Shown: positions 7,930-17,270, numbered from the stretch's first letter. The stretch: DNA of 64,000 nt from Streptomyces sp. KL109B (GCF_030766935.1 NZ_JASERL010000004.1:1-64000), one strand, 5' to 3'. Numbers and translations are program-made. Notes: a model not told the origin generated them from the letters alone.

Positions 7930-9834
7930 CTACAGCGCGTCCGCGCCGCGTTCGCGCAACGCCTGGCCGTACTGTTGCAGGACCCACAACTCGTTCTGGA
8001 CCGCCGCCAGTTGGTGCGGGTCGCCGCCCGCGCCGAGGCGGGTGAGCGTGCCCTGGACGTCGCGGATGCGGCGGTCGACCGCGCGCTTGCGGACCGTGAC
8101 CAGCTGCTCCCCCGCGTACGGTTCGTCGACCGTCTTGCGGCGGATGGCCTCGACGGCCAGCTCCGTCACCATCGCCCGCACCGCGTCGTCCGGCGCCGCC
8201 TCGCGCACCGCGATCAGATACTGCTGCGGGTCGTGCACGCCCTGCTCGGCGCCGCCCGCGTCCAGGATGGCCTGGCGCACGGCGGCGTACGGGTCGGCCG
8301 TGAACTCGTCGACGCCGTACGCGTCGAAGGCCGGGGACACCAACTGCGGGTACTGCAGGGCGAGTTTGAGCAGTTCGCGTTCGGTCGTGAACACCGGGTT
8401 GCGCAGGGTGAGCGCCGGTCCGCCGAAGGGGCGGGCGGGCGCGGCGATCTGGGCGGCGGGGCCGCCGCCCCCGGGCGCCGGTGCGGGCCCCCGGCCACCG
8501 CGCTCGCGCGCCCAACGCGCCAGCTGGCCCACCCGCTTGACCACGAACTGCGTGTCGAGGATGCCGAGCATGCCGGCGAGCTGGACGGCGACCTCGTGCT
8601 GCGAGGCGCTGTTCTTGATGCGGGCGACGACGGGCGCCGCCTCGTCGAGCGCGGAGGCGCGGCCGGCGGGGGTTTCGAGGTCGTAGCGGCTCACGATCTG
8701 GCGGAGCGCGAACTCGAAGAGTGGCGTGCGGGGTTCGACCAGGTCGGCGACCGCGTCGTCGCCCTTGGCGAGGCGCAGGTCGCAGGGGTCCATGTTGTCC
8801 GGCGCGATCGCGATGTACGTCTCGGCGGCGAACTTCTGGTCGTCCTCGAAGGCGCGCAGGGCGGCCTTCTGGCCCGCCGCGTCGCCGTCGAAGGTGAAGA
8901 TCACGCGCGCCGAGCCGTTGTCCATGAGGAGGCGGCGGAGGATCTTGATGTGGTCGTTGCCGAAGGCCGTGCCGCACGTCGCGATGGCGGTCGTGACGCC
9001 CGCGAGGTGGCAGGCCATCACGTCCGTGTACCCCTCGACGACGACCGCGCGGGAGGACTTGGCGATGTCCTTCTTGGCGAGGTCGATGCCGTACAGGACC
9101 TGCGACTTGCGGTAGATCGGCGTCTCGGGCGTGTTCAGGTACTTCGGCCCGTTGTCGTCCTCGCGCAGGCGGCGCGCGCCGAAGCCGACGACCTCGCCGC
9201 CGATGTCCCTGATCGGCCACATCAGGCGGCCGCGGAACCGGTCGATGGGGCCGCGGCGGCCCTCCTGGGCGAGGCCGGAGAGAACCAGTTCCTTGTCGGT
9301 GAAGCCCTTGCCGCGCAGGAAGCGCGTGAGGTGGTCCCAGCCCGCCGGGCTGTAGCCGACGCCGAAGTGCTGCGCCGCCGCCTGGTCGAAGCCGCGCTCG
9401 GCGAGGAACTTGCGGCCGATCTCGGCCTCGGGTGACTCCAGCTGATCGACGTAGAACTGCGCGGCGACCTTGTGCGCCTCGACCAGGCGGATGCGCTCGC
9501 CGCGCTGGTGGCTGGGGTTGTACCCGCCCTCCTCGTAGCGCAGCGTGATGCCGGCCTGACCGGCGAGGCGCTCCACGGCCTCGGAGAAGGAGAGGTGGTC
9601 GACCTTCATCACGAACGTGATGGTGTCGCCGCCCTCCTGGCAGCCGAAGCAGTGGAACAGGCCCTTGCTGGGGCTGACCTGGAAGGACGGGGACTTCTCG
9701 TCGTGGAAGGGGCAGAGGCCCTTGAGGTTTCCGCCGCCCGCGTTGCGCAGTTGCAGGTACTCGGACACGACGGCGTCGATCGGGACCGCGTCCCGAACCG
9801 CCTTCACGTCCTCATCATTGATCCTGCCTGCCAC
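7930..9834 (-). CDS. dnaG: DNA primase DnaG
   Basis: A 634-residue bacterial primase that makes RNA primers at the replication fork. The N-terminal CHC2 zinc ribbon is visible: Cys41-x2-His44 ... Cys62-x2-Cys65 (CPFHDEKSPSF, FHCFGC). It is followed by the primase core with the TOPRIM motif EGYTDVMACH and a conserved DGDAAG segment that provides metal-binding acidic residues. The C-terminal helical part would bind DnaB. A Gly/Pro-rich linker (APAPGGGGPAAQ) precedes the C-terminal domain. ATG 9834 begins the conserved MAGRINDEDV sequence. Its nearest co-directional upstream gene is the FAD reductase 34 bp away. Linkage with a sigma factor and dgt is typical of actinobacteria. Confidence 0.98.
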   Translation of the reverse strand: MAGRINDEDVKAVRDAVPIDAVVSEYLQLRNAGGGNLKGLCPFHDEKSPSFQVSPSKGLFHCFGCQEGGDTITFVMKVDHLSFSEAVERLAGQAGITLRYEEGGYNPSHQRGERIRLVEAHKVAAQFYVDQLESPEAEIGRKFLAERGFDQAAAQHFGVGYSPAGWDHLTRFLRGKGFTDKELVLSGLAQEGRRGPIDRFRGRLMWPIRDIGGEVVGFGARRLREDDNGPKYLNTPETPIYRKSQVLYGIDLAKKDIAKSSRAVVVEGYTDVMACHLAGVTTAIATCGTAFGNDHIKILRRLLMDNGSARVIFTFDGDAAGQKAALRAFEDDQKFAAETYIAIAPDNMDPCDLRLAKGDDAVADLVEPRTPLFEFALRQIVSRYDLETPAGRASALDEAAPVVARIKNSASQHEVAVQLAGMLGILDTQFVVKRVGQLARWARERGGRGPAPAPGGGGPAAQIAAPARPFGGPALTLRNPVFTTERELLKLALQYPQLVSPAFDAYGVDEFTADPYAAVRQAILDAGGAEQGVHDPQQYLIAVREAAPDDAVRAMVTELAVEAIRRKTVDEPYAGEQLVTVRKRAVDRRIRDVQGTLTRLGAGGDPHQLAAVQNELWVLQQYGQALRERGADAL

Positions 9835-9868
9835 GCGGCAAGTCTACGGGTGGCCACTGACACTTCTG

Positions 9869-11134
9869 TCACTGCTCCAGAAGATCACCGAGCGGAACCG
9901 TGGGGTCCGAGAGCCGCTCGACGCCGGGCTTCACTCCGGTCCTGATCAGGTGCTGGATCTGCTCCGTGACGTCCCACACATTCACGTTCATACCCGCGAG
10001 GACCTGCCCGTCCTTCAGCCAGAACGCGATGAACTCGCGCTTGCCCGCGTCCCCGCGCAGCACCACCTGGTCGTACGAGCCCGGGGGCGCCCAGCCCGAG
10101 TACTCCAGGCCCAGGTCGTACTGGTCGGAGAAGAAGTACGGGACGCGGTCGTACGAGACGTCCTTGCCGAGGAGGGCGCGGGCGGCGGCCGGGCCGCCGT
10201 TCAGCGCGTTCGCCCAGTGCTCCACGCGCAGCTGGTCGTCGAAGAGCGGGTGCTGGACCGCCGCCACGTCGCCCGCCGCGTAGATGTCGGGGTCCGAGGT
10301 GCGCAGCGTGCCGTCCACGGCGATGCCGCCGCCGTCCGCCCGGTCGGCCAGGTCGAGGCCCGCGGCCTCGGCGAGGGCGGTGCGCGGGGCGGCGCCGATC
10401 GCGGCGAGCACGTCGTGCGCCGGGTGCTCCTCGCCGTCGTCGGTGAGGGCGGCGAGGACCATGCCGTCCTGGCCGGTGATCTCGGTGAGCTTCGCGCCGA
10501 AGTGGAAGCGGACGCCGTGGTCGCTGTGCAGGTCGGTGAAGATCTGGCCGACCTCGGGGCCGAGCACGGAGTGCAGCGGGGTGGCCTCGGGCTCGACGAC
10601 GGTGACCTCGGCGCCGTACTCGCGGGCGGCCGCGGCGACCTCCAGGCCGATCCAGCCGGCGCCCGCGATCACCAGGTGTCCGTTGTCCCGGCCGAGGGAG
10701 GCCAGTACGTGCTTGAGGCGCTCGGCGTGCGCGAGGCGGCGCAGGTGGTGGACGCCCGCGAGGTGGGTGCCGGGGATGTCGAGGCGGCGCGGCTCGGCGC
10801 CGGTGACCAGCAGCAGCTTGTCGTAGCGGACGACGGTGCCCTCGCCGAGCCGGACCGTCTTCTCCGCGCGGTCGATCGAGGTGACCGTCTGGCCGAGGTG
10901 CAGCTCGATGTCGTTGCTCGCGTACCAGGCCGGTTCGTGGACGAAGACGCTGTCGCGCTCCTCCTTGCCCTGGAGGTAGCCCTTCGACAAGGGCGGCCGT
11001 TCGTACGGGTGGTCCCGTTCGTCCCCGATGAGGATCACCCGACCGGTGAAGCCCTCCGAGCGAAGTGTCTCGGCGGCCTTGGCTCCGGCGAGCCCTCCCC
11101 CGACGATGACGAACGTCTGGTCCGCGTCGACCAC
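9869..11134 (-). CDS. FAD-dependent NAD(P)H/ferredoxin reductase
   Basis: A 421-residue pyridine-nucleotide oxidoreductase of the putidaredoxin/rhodocoxin-reductase type. An N-terminal FAD dinucleotide fold (VIVGGGLAGAKAAE), a second NAD fold (LVIAGAGWIGLEVAAAA), the FAD-contacting IYAAGDVA motif and a C-terminal reductase domain are present. No redox-active CxxC pair is seen, so it should pass electrons from NAD(P)H to a ferredoxin or P450 partner not encoded nearby. GTG 11134 is selected as start because AGGAGG sits exactly 6 nt upstream (11141-11146). An upstream ATG would include the ribosome-binding site in the coding region. It probably shares a transcript with dnaG. Confidence 0.93.
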   Translation of the reverse strand: MVDADQTFVIVGGGLAGAKAAETLRSEGFTGRVILIGDERDHPYERPPLSKGYLQGKEERDSVFVHEPAWYASNDIELHLGQTVTSIDRAEKTVRLGEGTVVRYDKLLLVTGAEPRRLDIPGTHLAGVHHLRRLAHAERLKHVLASLGRDNGHLVIAGAGWIGLEVAAAAREYGAEVTVVEPEATPLHSVLGPEVGQIFTDLHSDHGVRFHFGAKLTEITGQDGMVLAALTDDGEEHPAHDVLAAIGAAPRTALAEAAGLDLADRADGGGIAVDGTLRTSDPDIYAAGDVAAVQHPLFDDQLRVEHWANALNGGPAAARALLGKDVSYDRVPYFFSDQYDLGLEYSGWAPPGSYDQVVLRGDAGKREFIAFWLKDGQVLAGMNVNVWDVTEQIQHLIRTGVKPGVERLSDPTVPLGDLLEQ

Positions 11135-11212
11135 TTGATGCCTCCTCATTGCCATGCCGTCATATGCGAGCGTCCCGCACGCAGCGTAATGCGGGAAGGG
11201 GGCGTGGCCCGA

Positions 11213-12559
11213 TCAGGGCATCTTTTCGTCACGCCCAGTGGTCGTGCCTCCCTCACCGTGCCTGTCCCCGCCGACGGTAAGTCTCGCGTGAAGTGAACGG
11301 GCGGACGCGTCCGTCAGGGAGGCGATCTGGTCGACGATCACCCGTTTCTTCGCGCGGTCGTCCGGCGCGGTGTCGAACAGCGCGCGGAACTGCGGGTCGA
11401 GTCCTTCGGGCGCGCGGGCGGTGAGCGCCGCCGCCAACTCGGCGACCACGACCCGCTGATCGGCCCGCAGCCGCTCCTGCTGCGGGCGCTGCATCACGTA
11501 CCGGTCGGCGACCGCCTTGAGCACCGCGCACTCGTGGCGGGCGGCGCGCGGCACCACCAGCTCCGCGCCGTAGCGTGTCAAACGGCCCGTGCCGTATCTC
11601 GCGCGTGTCGCGCCCTCGGCGGCGAGGCAGAAACGGCCGATCAACTGGCTGGTCGCGTCCTTGAGTCCGGCCTGGGCGACGGCCGTGCCGTCGTAGCCGT
11701 GCGGCCACCACTCCTGGTCGAGGAGCCGGTCGAGGGCGGCGGCGAGCTCGGCGGGGTCCGTGTCCTCGGGGACGTACCGCCCGATGGCGACGGCGAAGAT
11801 GTCGGCGCGCTCGGGCTCGGCATGCAGCACGTTCGGATCCAAGTGTCCCGCGTGCAGGCCGTCTTCGAGGTCGTGCACGGAGTACGCCACGTCGTCCGAC
11901 CAGTCCATGACCTGGGCCTCGAAGCAGGTGCGGCGGCCGGGCGCCGTCTTCCTGATCCAGTCGAAGACCGGCCGGTCGTCCTCGTACACCCCGAACTTCG
12001 GGGAGTGCGGGTCGCTGGGGTGCTCGCCCAGGGACCACGGGTACTTCGTCGCGGCGTCCAGCGCGGCCCGCGTCAGATTCAGTCCTACGCTGGTCAGCTC
12101 GCCGGAATCCGCGCTGCGGGCGAAGCGCTTGGGCTCGATGCGGGTCAGCAGGCGCAGCGACTGCGCGTTCCCCTCGAAGCCGCCGCAGTCCTCCGACACC
12201 TCGTTCAGCGCCTGCTCGCCGTTGTGCCCGAAGGGTGGGTGGCCCAGGTCGTGGGAGAGGCAGGCCGTCTCCACGAGGTCGGGGTCGCAGCCGAGCGTGG
12301 CGCCCAACTCCCGCCCCACCTGGGCGCATTCGAGGGAGTGCGTGAGCCGCGTGCGCGGGCTGGCGTCCCAGTGGTGGCTTCTCGTGCCCGGAGTGACGAC
12401 CTGGGTCTTGCCCGCGAGCCGGCGCAGCGCCGACGAGTGCAGCACCCGCGCCCGGTCGCGCTGGAACGCCGTGCGCCCCGGGCGCTTGTCGGGCTCGGGG
12501 GCCCAGCGCTCGACCGCCGCCTCGTCGTACGGACCGTACGTGTCGCTGCCTTCCACCAT
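11213..12559 (-). CDS. dgt: Deoxyguanosinetriphosphate triphosphohydrolase
   Basis: A 448-residue HD-superfamily dNTPase that cleaves dGTP to deoxyguanosine and tripolyphosphate, affecting nucleotide pools. The HD metal site is clear: His74 in RTRLTHSLE, then His103-Asp104 in [18 protein letters not shown] 12559 was chosen because the conserved [13 protein letters not shown] start lies there. About 62 more codons upstream are open, but they are Arg/Pro-rich and would run into the neighbouring chelatase-like gene. The ribosome-binding site is weak. It lies upstream of the reductase and dnaG on the same strand. Confidence 0.95.
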   Translation of the reverse strand: MVEGSDTYGPYDEAAVERWAPEPDKRPGRTAFQRDRARVLHSSALRRLAGKTQVVTPGTRSHHWDASPRTRLTHSLECAQVGRELGATLGCDPDLVETACLSHDLGHPPFGHNGEQALNEVSEDCGGFEGNAQSLRLLTRIEPKRFARSADSGELTSVGLNLTRAALDAATKYPWSLGEHPSDPHSPKFGVYEDDRPVFDWIRKTAPGRRTCFEAQVMDWSDDVAYSVHDLEDGLHAGHLDPNVLHAEPERADIFAVAIGRYVPEDTDPAELAAALDRLLDQEWWPHGYDGTAVAQAGLKDATSQLIGRFCLAAEGATRARYGTGRLTRYGAELVVPRAARHECAVLKAVADRYVMQRPQQERLRADQRVVVAELAAALTARAPEGLDPQFRALFDTAPDDRAKKRVIVDQIASLTDASARSLHARLTVGGDRHGEGGTTTGRDEKMP

Positions 12560-12606
12560 GTACTGAGAGTAAGCGGGGCCACTGACAATCGGGCGGCGGC
12601 AATGCG

Positions 12607-13539
12607 TCAGGCGGACACCAGATGCGCCGGGACGGCGCGCGGCGCCGTCGTCAGCGCCCGGTCGTAGCGGTGCAGGACGAGGCGGGCCAGGGCCGGGTGG
12701 GTGCCGAGGGGGGCCGCCGCGATGCCGGGGGCGGCCGCGGCGCACTCCGTGGCGAAGCGGCCGGGGGCGGTGAAGTAGGAGGCGACGGCGATCCGGTCGC
12801 GGCCTCGGGCGGCGAGGCGGCGGGCGGCCGTGGCGACGTCGGGGGTGGCGGCGGAGGCGTAGCCGGGGACGACGGGGACGCCGAGGCGGTGGGCGAGGAG
12901 GGCGGCGGTGTGGCGGACGTCGTCGGCCGCGTGCGGGTCGCGGGAGCCCGCGGCGGCGAGGACGACTCCGGCGCGGCGGCGGTCCCTGGCATCGGTGGGG
13001 TGGCGGTCCCTGGCATCGGTGGGGTGCTCGGGCCAGCCGGCCTCGATCAGGCGGTCGTGGAGGGCGTCGACGAGGAGGGGGTGCGGGCCGAGGGGGTCGG
13101 CGACGCGGGTGAGCAGGTGTGCGGCGGTGTCGGCCGTGGCCGGGATGTCGTGCTTGACGTGGTGGCCGCGGGAGAGGAGCAGCGGGACCAGTACGGCCTG
13201 GCCCGGGGGCAGTTCGGCGAGGGTGTCGGTGAGGAGCGGTGCGTTGAGTTCGATGTGGCCGAGGCGGACGGTGAGCGCGGGGCGGTGCTCGCGGATGCGC
13301 TCCGCGAGGGCGGTGACCGTGGACAGGGCGTGGGGGTCGCGGCTGCCGTGGGCGACGAGGACGAGGGTGGGGGTGGGCGTCTTACGGGGTGCGGTGCGGC
13401 CGCGCAGGGGTGGGACGTGGGTGAGTCTGGTGCCGAGCTGGTTGCTGATCATCGTGAGGAGTCCCGCCGCCGTGCTGTCCGTGTGGTCCGGGTGGGTCGT
13501 GCCGTTTTGGTCCGTGGGGCCGTACGACTCGTCCGTCAT
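12607..13539 (-). CDS. CbiX/SirB-like sirohydrochlorin chelatase-family protein
   Basis: A 310-residue protein with two chelatase-like halves. The first starts [16 protein letters not shown] and contains HIELNAPLL and [14 protein letters not shown]. The second starts [17 protein letters not shown] and contains [11 protein letters not shown] and [11 protein letters not shown]. The AHGSRD motif and the His residues of GHHVKHD fit the CbiX/SirB group, which inserts iron or cobalt into sirohydrochlorin. Here it could supply siroheme for the nitrite reductase encoded 14 kb away. The chosen ATG 13539 has a weak ribosome-binding site. A downstream ATG ([10 protein letters not shown]) is possible. 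An in-frame 24-bp duplication (HPTDARDR twice) lies in the linker. Confidence 0.85.
   Translation of the reverse strand: MTDESYGPTDQNGTTHPDHTDSTAAGLLTMISNQLGTRLTHVPPLRGRTAPRKTPTPTLVLVAHGSRDPHALSTVTALAERIREHRPALTVRLGHIELNAPLLTDTLAELPPGQAVLVPLLLSRGHHVKHDIPATADTAAHLLTRVADPLGPHPLLVDALHDRLIEAGWPEHPTDARDRHPTDARDRRRAGVVLAAAGSRDPHAADDVRHTAALLAHRLGVPVVPGYASAATPDVATAARRLAARGRDRIAVASYFTAPGRFATECAAAAPGIAAAPLGTHPALARLVLHRYDRALTTAPRAVPAHLVSA
12980..13027 (-). repeat. 24-bp in-frame tandem duplication
   Basis: Two contiguous 24-bp units (12980-13003 and 13004-13027) inside the chelatase-like gene, encoding HPTDARDR twice between the two domains. The unit length is a multiple of three, so the frame is kept. 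Confidence 0.9.
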
Positions 13540-13648
13540 GGAGGGATCGTGCCGGGTGGGGGTTGCCGGGCTGTTGCGGGGCGGTGACGGGTGGTGTTGC
13601 GGGTAGTTCACCGGGTGGGTTGGGGTGCGGTGAGCGTCCTCCCACGTC

Positions 13649-13777
13649 GCGGGGCGCTGCCCCGGGCCCCGCGCCTCAATCGCCGGCGGGGCTTGGATGT
13701 GGTCGTTCGCCGCCGAGGCTGGAAAAGATCGGGGCGCTGCCCCGGACCCCGCTGCTCAATCGCCGCAGAGGCTTGAA
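13649..13777. repeat. Dispersed palindromic element, locus C (two 80-bp tandem copies)
   Basis: The 298-bp divergent gap between the chelatase-like gene and the SanA-like gene holds two tandem copies of the dispersed element (13649-13695 and 13731-13777). Each carries GGGGCGCTGCCCC, GGRCCCCGC and TCAATCGCCG...GGCTT. The flank ATGTGGTC(G/A)TTCGCCGCCGAGG is duplicated too, so the true unit is about 80 bp. I see no other gene in 13540-13837. Confidence 0.85.
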
Positions 13778-13837
13778 TGTGGTCATTCGCCGCCGAGGGT
13801 TGAATGGAGGCCAGTCACGTCTGCCACGGGGGTCCCA

Positions 13838-14509
13838 ATGCGTCTGACACGGCCGCGTATTCCGCGTACCAGGAAAGGGTGGCGCAGAGCCGTGCAGGGC
13901 GTGATGGTGGGGTGTGTCGTTGCGCTGTTGCCGGCGACCTGGTTGTTCGTGTCGACCGGGGATCGGTTGCGGACTGTGGGGGATGTGCCGCGTGCGGATG
14001 TGGGTGTGGTGTTCGGGGCCGGGTTGTGGGACGGGGAGCCGTCGCCGTATCTGGCGCACCGGCTGGACGCGGCGGCCGAGTTGTACCGCACCGGGAAGGT
14101 GCGGGTTCTGCTCGTGACCGGTGACAACAGTCGTGAGGAGTACGACGAGCCCGACGCCATGCGCGCGTACCTGACCCGCCACGGGGTGCCGTCGCGGGCC
14201 GTGGTCAGCGACTACGCGGGGTTCGACACGTGGGACTCCTGCGTACGGGCGAAGAAGATCTTCGGCGTCGACCGGGCCCTCCTGGTCACCCAGGGCTTCC
14301 ACGCCAGGCGTGCGGTGGCGCTGTGCGAGGCCGCCGGCGTCTCCTCGTACGGGATCGGGGTCGACGAACCACACGACGTGACGTGGTACGCGGGCGGGGC
14401 GCGGGAGACGCTGGCGGCGGCGAAGGCGGCGCTCGACGTGGTGGTGCGGCCGGATCCGCACTTCCTGGGGCCGCGGGAGACGGGCGTGCGCGAGGCGTTG
14501 GGCCGCTGA
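13838..14509 (+). CDS. SanA/YdcF-like DUF218 membrane protein
   Basis: A 223-residue protein with one N-terminal membrane helix (about residues 17-37, VMVGCVVALLPATWLF) and an extracytoplasmic DUF218 domain. It shows VVFGAGLWDGEPSPYL, LLVTGDNSREEYDEP and LLVTQGFHARRAVALC. E. coli SanA, a member of this family, affects envelope barrier function and vancomycin sensitivity; the biochemical activity is unclear. ATG 13838 is preceded by GGGGG at good spacing. The region just upstream contains two dispersed palindromic elements rather than a recognisable promoter. Confidence 0.9.
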   Translation: MRLTRPRIPRTRKGWRRAVQGVMVGCVVALLPATWLFVSTGDRLRTVGDVPRADVGVVFGAGLWDGEPSPYLAHRLDAAAELYRTGKVRVLLVTGDNSREEYDEPDAMRAYLTRHGVPSRAVVSDYAGFDTWDSCVRAKKIFGVDRALLVTQGFHARRAVALCEAAGVSSYGIGVDEPHDVTWYAGGARETLAAAKAALDVVVRPDPHFLGPRETGVREALGR

Positions 14510-14605
14510 CCTCACGCCGTCCGCGGCGCGGCGGGGAGGTGCTCGTACCGGGTACGTAACCGGACGCGCGCCGACCGGCAACACACGCGCCGCACCCTCA
14601 AGGGC

Positions 14606-16708
14606 ATGCTCAACACCACGGCGACGCCCACCCACTGCCCGTACTGCGCCCTGCAGTGCGGCATGAACGTGACGCCCGGACCATCCGGCGAGGGGCCCTC
14701 CGTAGAGGGCCGCACCGAGTTCCCGGTCAATCAGGGCGCCCTGTGCGGCAAGGGGCAGAGCGCCGCCGCCGTGCTCTCCTCCCGGGTGCGCCTGACGGAG
14801 CCGCTGGTCCGCAGCCCCGCCACCGGACGGCTGGAGACGGCCACCTGGGAGGAGGCCCTTGACCGGGTCGCGGAGGGTCTGGCACGCGCGCGTGCCGGGC
14901 ACGGGGCGGACGCGTGCGGGGTGTTCGGCGGCGGGAGCCTGACGAACGAGAAGGCGTACGCGCTGGGCAAGTTCGCGCGCATCGTGCTCGGCACGTCGCA
15001 GATCGACTACAACGGGCGTTTTTGTATGTCGTCGGCTGCGGCGGCGGGACAGAAGGCGTTCGGTCTCGACCGGGGGCTGCCGTTTCCGCTGGAGGACATC
15101 CCGAAGACCGGGTGTGTCGTTCTCGTCGGTTCGAATCTCGCGGAGACGATGCCGCCCGCGCTGCGCTATCTGTCCGAACTGAAGGCCAATGGCGGCAAGT
15201 TGATCGTCATCGATCCGCGCCGCACCCGCACCGCCGAGCAGGCCGACCTGCATCTGGCGCCGCGCCCCGGCACGGATCTCGCCCTCGCGCTCGGCATGCT
15301 GCACCTCGTCGTCGCGGAAGGCCGGGTCGACGAGGAGTACGTACGGGAACGTACGCGCGGGTGGGAGGAGGCCCGGTCGGCGGCGATGGCGCACTGGCCG
15401 GAGTACGTGGAGCGGGTCACCGGCGTCGCGGTGCCCCAACTGCGCGCGGCCGTCGGCATGTTCACGGACGCCGAGCACGCGATGGTGCTCACGGCGCGCG
15501 GCCCCGAGCAGCAGTCCAAGGGCACGGACACGGTCGGCGCGTGGATCAACCTGGCGCTCGCGACGGGCCGGCCGGGCACGCCGCTGTCCGGTTACGGGTG
15601 TCTGACCGGTCAGGGCAATGGCCAGGGCGGCCGTGAACACGGCCAGAAGGCCGACCAGTTGCCCGGCTACCGCAAGCTCACGGACCCGGCCGCGCGAGCA
15701 CACGTGGCGGAGGTGTGGGGGGTCGATCCGGAGGTGCTGCCGGGGCCTGGACGGTCGGCGTACGAGCTCCTCGACGCGCTCGGCTCGGATGTTCGCGCGC
15801 TGCTCCTGATGGCGTCGAACCCCGTCGTGTCGGCGCCCCGCGCGGCGCACGTCGAGTCCCGGATCCGCTCGCTGGACTTCCTCGCGGTCGCCGACGTGGT
15901 GCTCTCCGAGACCGCCGAACTCGCCGACGTGGTGCTGCCGGTGACGCAGTGGGCCGAGGAGACGGGCACGATGACGAACCTGGAGGGGCGAGTGCTGCTG
16001 CGGCGCCGCGCCCTCGCACCCCCTACGGGGGTGCGTACGGACCTGGAAGTGCTCCAGGAGCTGACGGCGCGGCTCGCGCCCGACCTGGAGAAGGGCTTCC
16101 CCACGGATGCGCGCGAGGTGTTCGACGAATTGCGGCGGGCGTCGGCCGGCGGCCTCGCGGACTACTCAGGGATCAGCTACGACCGGTTGACCGAGGGCGA
16201 GGGCGAGGGGGTCTTCTGGCCGTGCCCGGTCGGGGCCGGGGGGACTCCCCGGCTCTTCCTCGACCGGTTCGCCACGGAGGACGGGCGGGCCCTGTTCGCG
16301 CCGGTGTCGCACCGCCCTGCGGCGGAGGAACCGGATGCCGAGTACCCGCTGTATCTGACGACGGGGCGGGTCGTCGCCCAGTACCAGTCGGGGGCCCAGA
16401 CCCGGCGTGTGGCGGAGCTCAACAAGGCGGCTCCGGAGGCGTTCGTGGAGCTGCATCCCCGGCTGGCCGCCCGGCTGGGGATCGAGCAGGGCGACACGGT
16501 GACCGTGACGTCGCGGCGTGGCCGGGCGACGGCTCCCGCGCGCGTGACGGCGGCGATCCGACCGGACACGATCTTCATGCCGTTCCACTGGCCGGGGGCG
16601 GGCCGCGCCAACACGCTGACCAATCCGGCGCTCGACCCGACGTCGCGGATGCCGGAGTTCAAGGTGTGCGCGGCGCGGGTGAGCAAATCAAGCCTCTCCG
16701 GCGCTTGA
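14606..16708 (+). CDS. nasA: Assimilatory nitrate reductase, molybdopterin catalytic subunit
   Basis: A 700-residue bis-MGD molybdoenzyme of the Nas/NapA type, reducing nitrate to nitrite in the cytoplasm. It has the N-terminal [4Fe-4S] ligands Cys11, Cys14, Cys18 and Cys47 (HCPYCALQC, ALCGKG) and a candidate Mo-ligand Cys140 in NGRFCMSSAA. Cofactor-binding segments include LVGSNLAETMPP, TGQGNGQGGREHG, and a C-terminal domain with TGRVVAQYQSG. It lacks the extra C-terminal [2Fe-2S] domain of some NasA proteins, so an outside electron donor is needed. The last codons and stop codon (16706-16708) lie inside a dispersed palindromic element. Two reading-frame-matched nitrite reductase genes follow 14 kb downstream. 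The upstream region shows no convincing GlnR site. Confidence 0.95.
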   Translation: MLNTTATPTHCPYCALQCGMNVTPGPSGEGPSVEGRTEFPVNQGALCGKGQSAAAVLSSRVRLTEPLVRSPATGRLETATWEEALDRVAEGLARARAGHGADACGVFGGGSLTNEKAYALGKFARIVLGTSQIDYNGRFCMSSAAAAGQKAFGLDRGLPFPLEDIPKTGCVVLVGSNLAETMPPALRYLSELKANGGKLIVIDPRRTRTAEQADLHLAPRPGTDLALALGMLHLVVAEGRVDEEYVRERTRGWEEARSAAMAHWPEYVERVTGVAVPQLRAAVGMFTDAEHAMVLTARGPEQQSKGTDTVGAWINLALATGRPGTPLSGYGCLTGQGNGQGGREHGQKADQLPGYRKLTDPAARAHVAEVWGVDPEVLPGPGRSAYELLDALGSDVRALLLMASNPVVSAPRAAHVESRIRSLDFLAVADVVLSETAELADVVLPVTQWAEETGTMTNLEGRVLLRRRALAPPTGVRTDLEVLQELTARLAPDLEKGFPTDAREVFDELRRASAGGLADYSGISYDRLTEGEGEGVFWPCPVGAGGTPRLFLDRFATEDGRALFAPVSHRPAAEEPDAEYPLYLTTGRVVAQYQSGAQTRRVAELNKAAPEAFVELHPRLAARLGIEQGDTVTVTSRRGRATAPARVTAAIRPDTIFMPFHWPGAGRANTLTNPALDPTSRMPEFKVCAARVSKSSLSGA

Positions 16709-16735
16709 GGAGCGGGGTCCGGGGCGGAACCCCGC
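16688..16735. repeat. Dispersed palindromic element, locus D, containing the nasA stop
   Basis: An inverted-orientation copy: arms TCAAGC (16688-16693) and GCTTGA (16703-16708), then GCGGGG...CCCCGC (16712-16735). The right arm of the first dyad ends with TGA, which is the nasA stop codon. The element occupies most of the gap between convergent nasA and cutA. Confidence 0.88.
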
Positions 16736-16739
16736 GACG

Positions 16740-17135
16740 TCACGCCGTCTCGGCGCGCACCCAATCCAGGTAAGCCGCGCTGCCGCGTACCACCGGCGTC
16801 GCGATGATCTCCGGCGTGTCGTAGTCGTGGTGCGCGGTCAGCCACGCCTCCAGGTCCGGGTACCGCGCACTCGTGGTCTTGAACAGCACCTGCCACTCGT
16901 CCGCCGTCTCGACCTCGCCCTCCCACCGGTACACCGACGTGACGGGTCCGGAGACCTGCGCGCACGCGGCGACGCGGTCCCGGATCGCGCCGCGGGCGAG
17001 GTCGGCCGCCTTGTCGGCGGCGTCGGTCGTGGTGAGGACGGTGAGCACGGTCTCATCCGGTGCCGGGTCCGATGTCAGTTCTCGTTCTGGCTTCTCTGGC
17101 TTCTCTGGCTTCTCTGGCTTCTCCACGTACGCCAT
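16740..17135 (-). CDS. cutA: CutA-type divalent-cation tolerance protein
   Basis: A 131-residue protein. From about residue 30 it matches the CutA1 trimeric ferredoxin-like fold: VLTVLTTTDAADKAADLA, RVAACAQVSGPVTSVYRWEG, EWQVLFKTT and HDYDTPEIIATP. CutA proteins are linked to copper or other divalent metal tolerance, though the molecular role is unsettled. The N-terminal tail is unusual, with a 9-bp repeat encoding EKPEKPEKPEKP. The start is uncertain: ATG 17135 is used, with an ATG at 17204 giving a longer tail. It converges on nasA and diverges from the metalloprotease gene. Confidence 0.85.
   Translation of the reverse strand: MAYVEKPEKPEKPEKPERELTSDPAPDETVLTVLTTTDAADKAADLARGAIRDRVAACAQVSGPVTSVYRWEGEVETADEWQVLFKTTSARYPDLEAWLTAHHDYDTPEIIATPVVRGSAAYLDWVRAETA
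17089..17124 (-). repeat. 9-bp tandem repeat in the cutA 5' end
   Basis: Four units of GGCTTCTCT (plus-strand sense) at 17089, 17098, 17107 and 17116. They encode the EKP/KPE tail of CutA, so length variation would change the protein without a frameshift. Confidence 0.85.
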
Positions 17136-17270
17136 TGTGACGGCCGGGCGGCCCAGCTCCTTCACAGGTCCGACACCGCCGGACCTCTGGACTCCATTTG
17201 TCATGGCCGCCTAAAACTGAATCAGCGTCAGGAGACGTCTCTCGCCCCACCGTCCCCACGGAGCCGCCTG

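Noticed and set aside
11135..11155. ATG 11155 as start of the FAD reductase
   Set aside because: It would place the AGGAGG ribosome-binding site inside the coding region. GTG 11134 has ideal spacing to it.
12560..12745. Upstream extension of dgt by about 62 codons
   Set aside because: It is Arg/Pro-rich, overlaps the neighbouring gene and lacks homology features. The conserved start is at 12559.
14510..14605. Possible GlnR site upstream of nasA
   Set aside because: Only a GTAAC and a GCAAC half-site can be aligned, and the other half-sites do not match the consensus.
13676..15850. Long minus-strand open frame opposite the SanA-like and nasA genes
   Set aside because: No recognisable protein motifs, and it runs through dispersed repeats and antisense to nasA, whose metal-binding motifs are clear.
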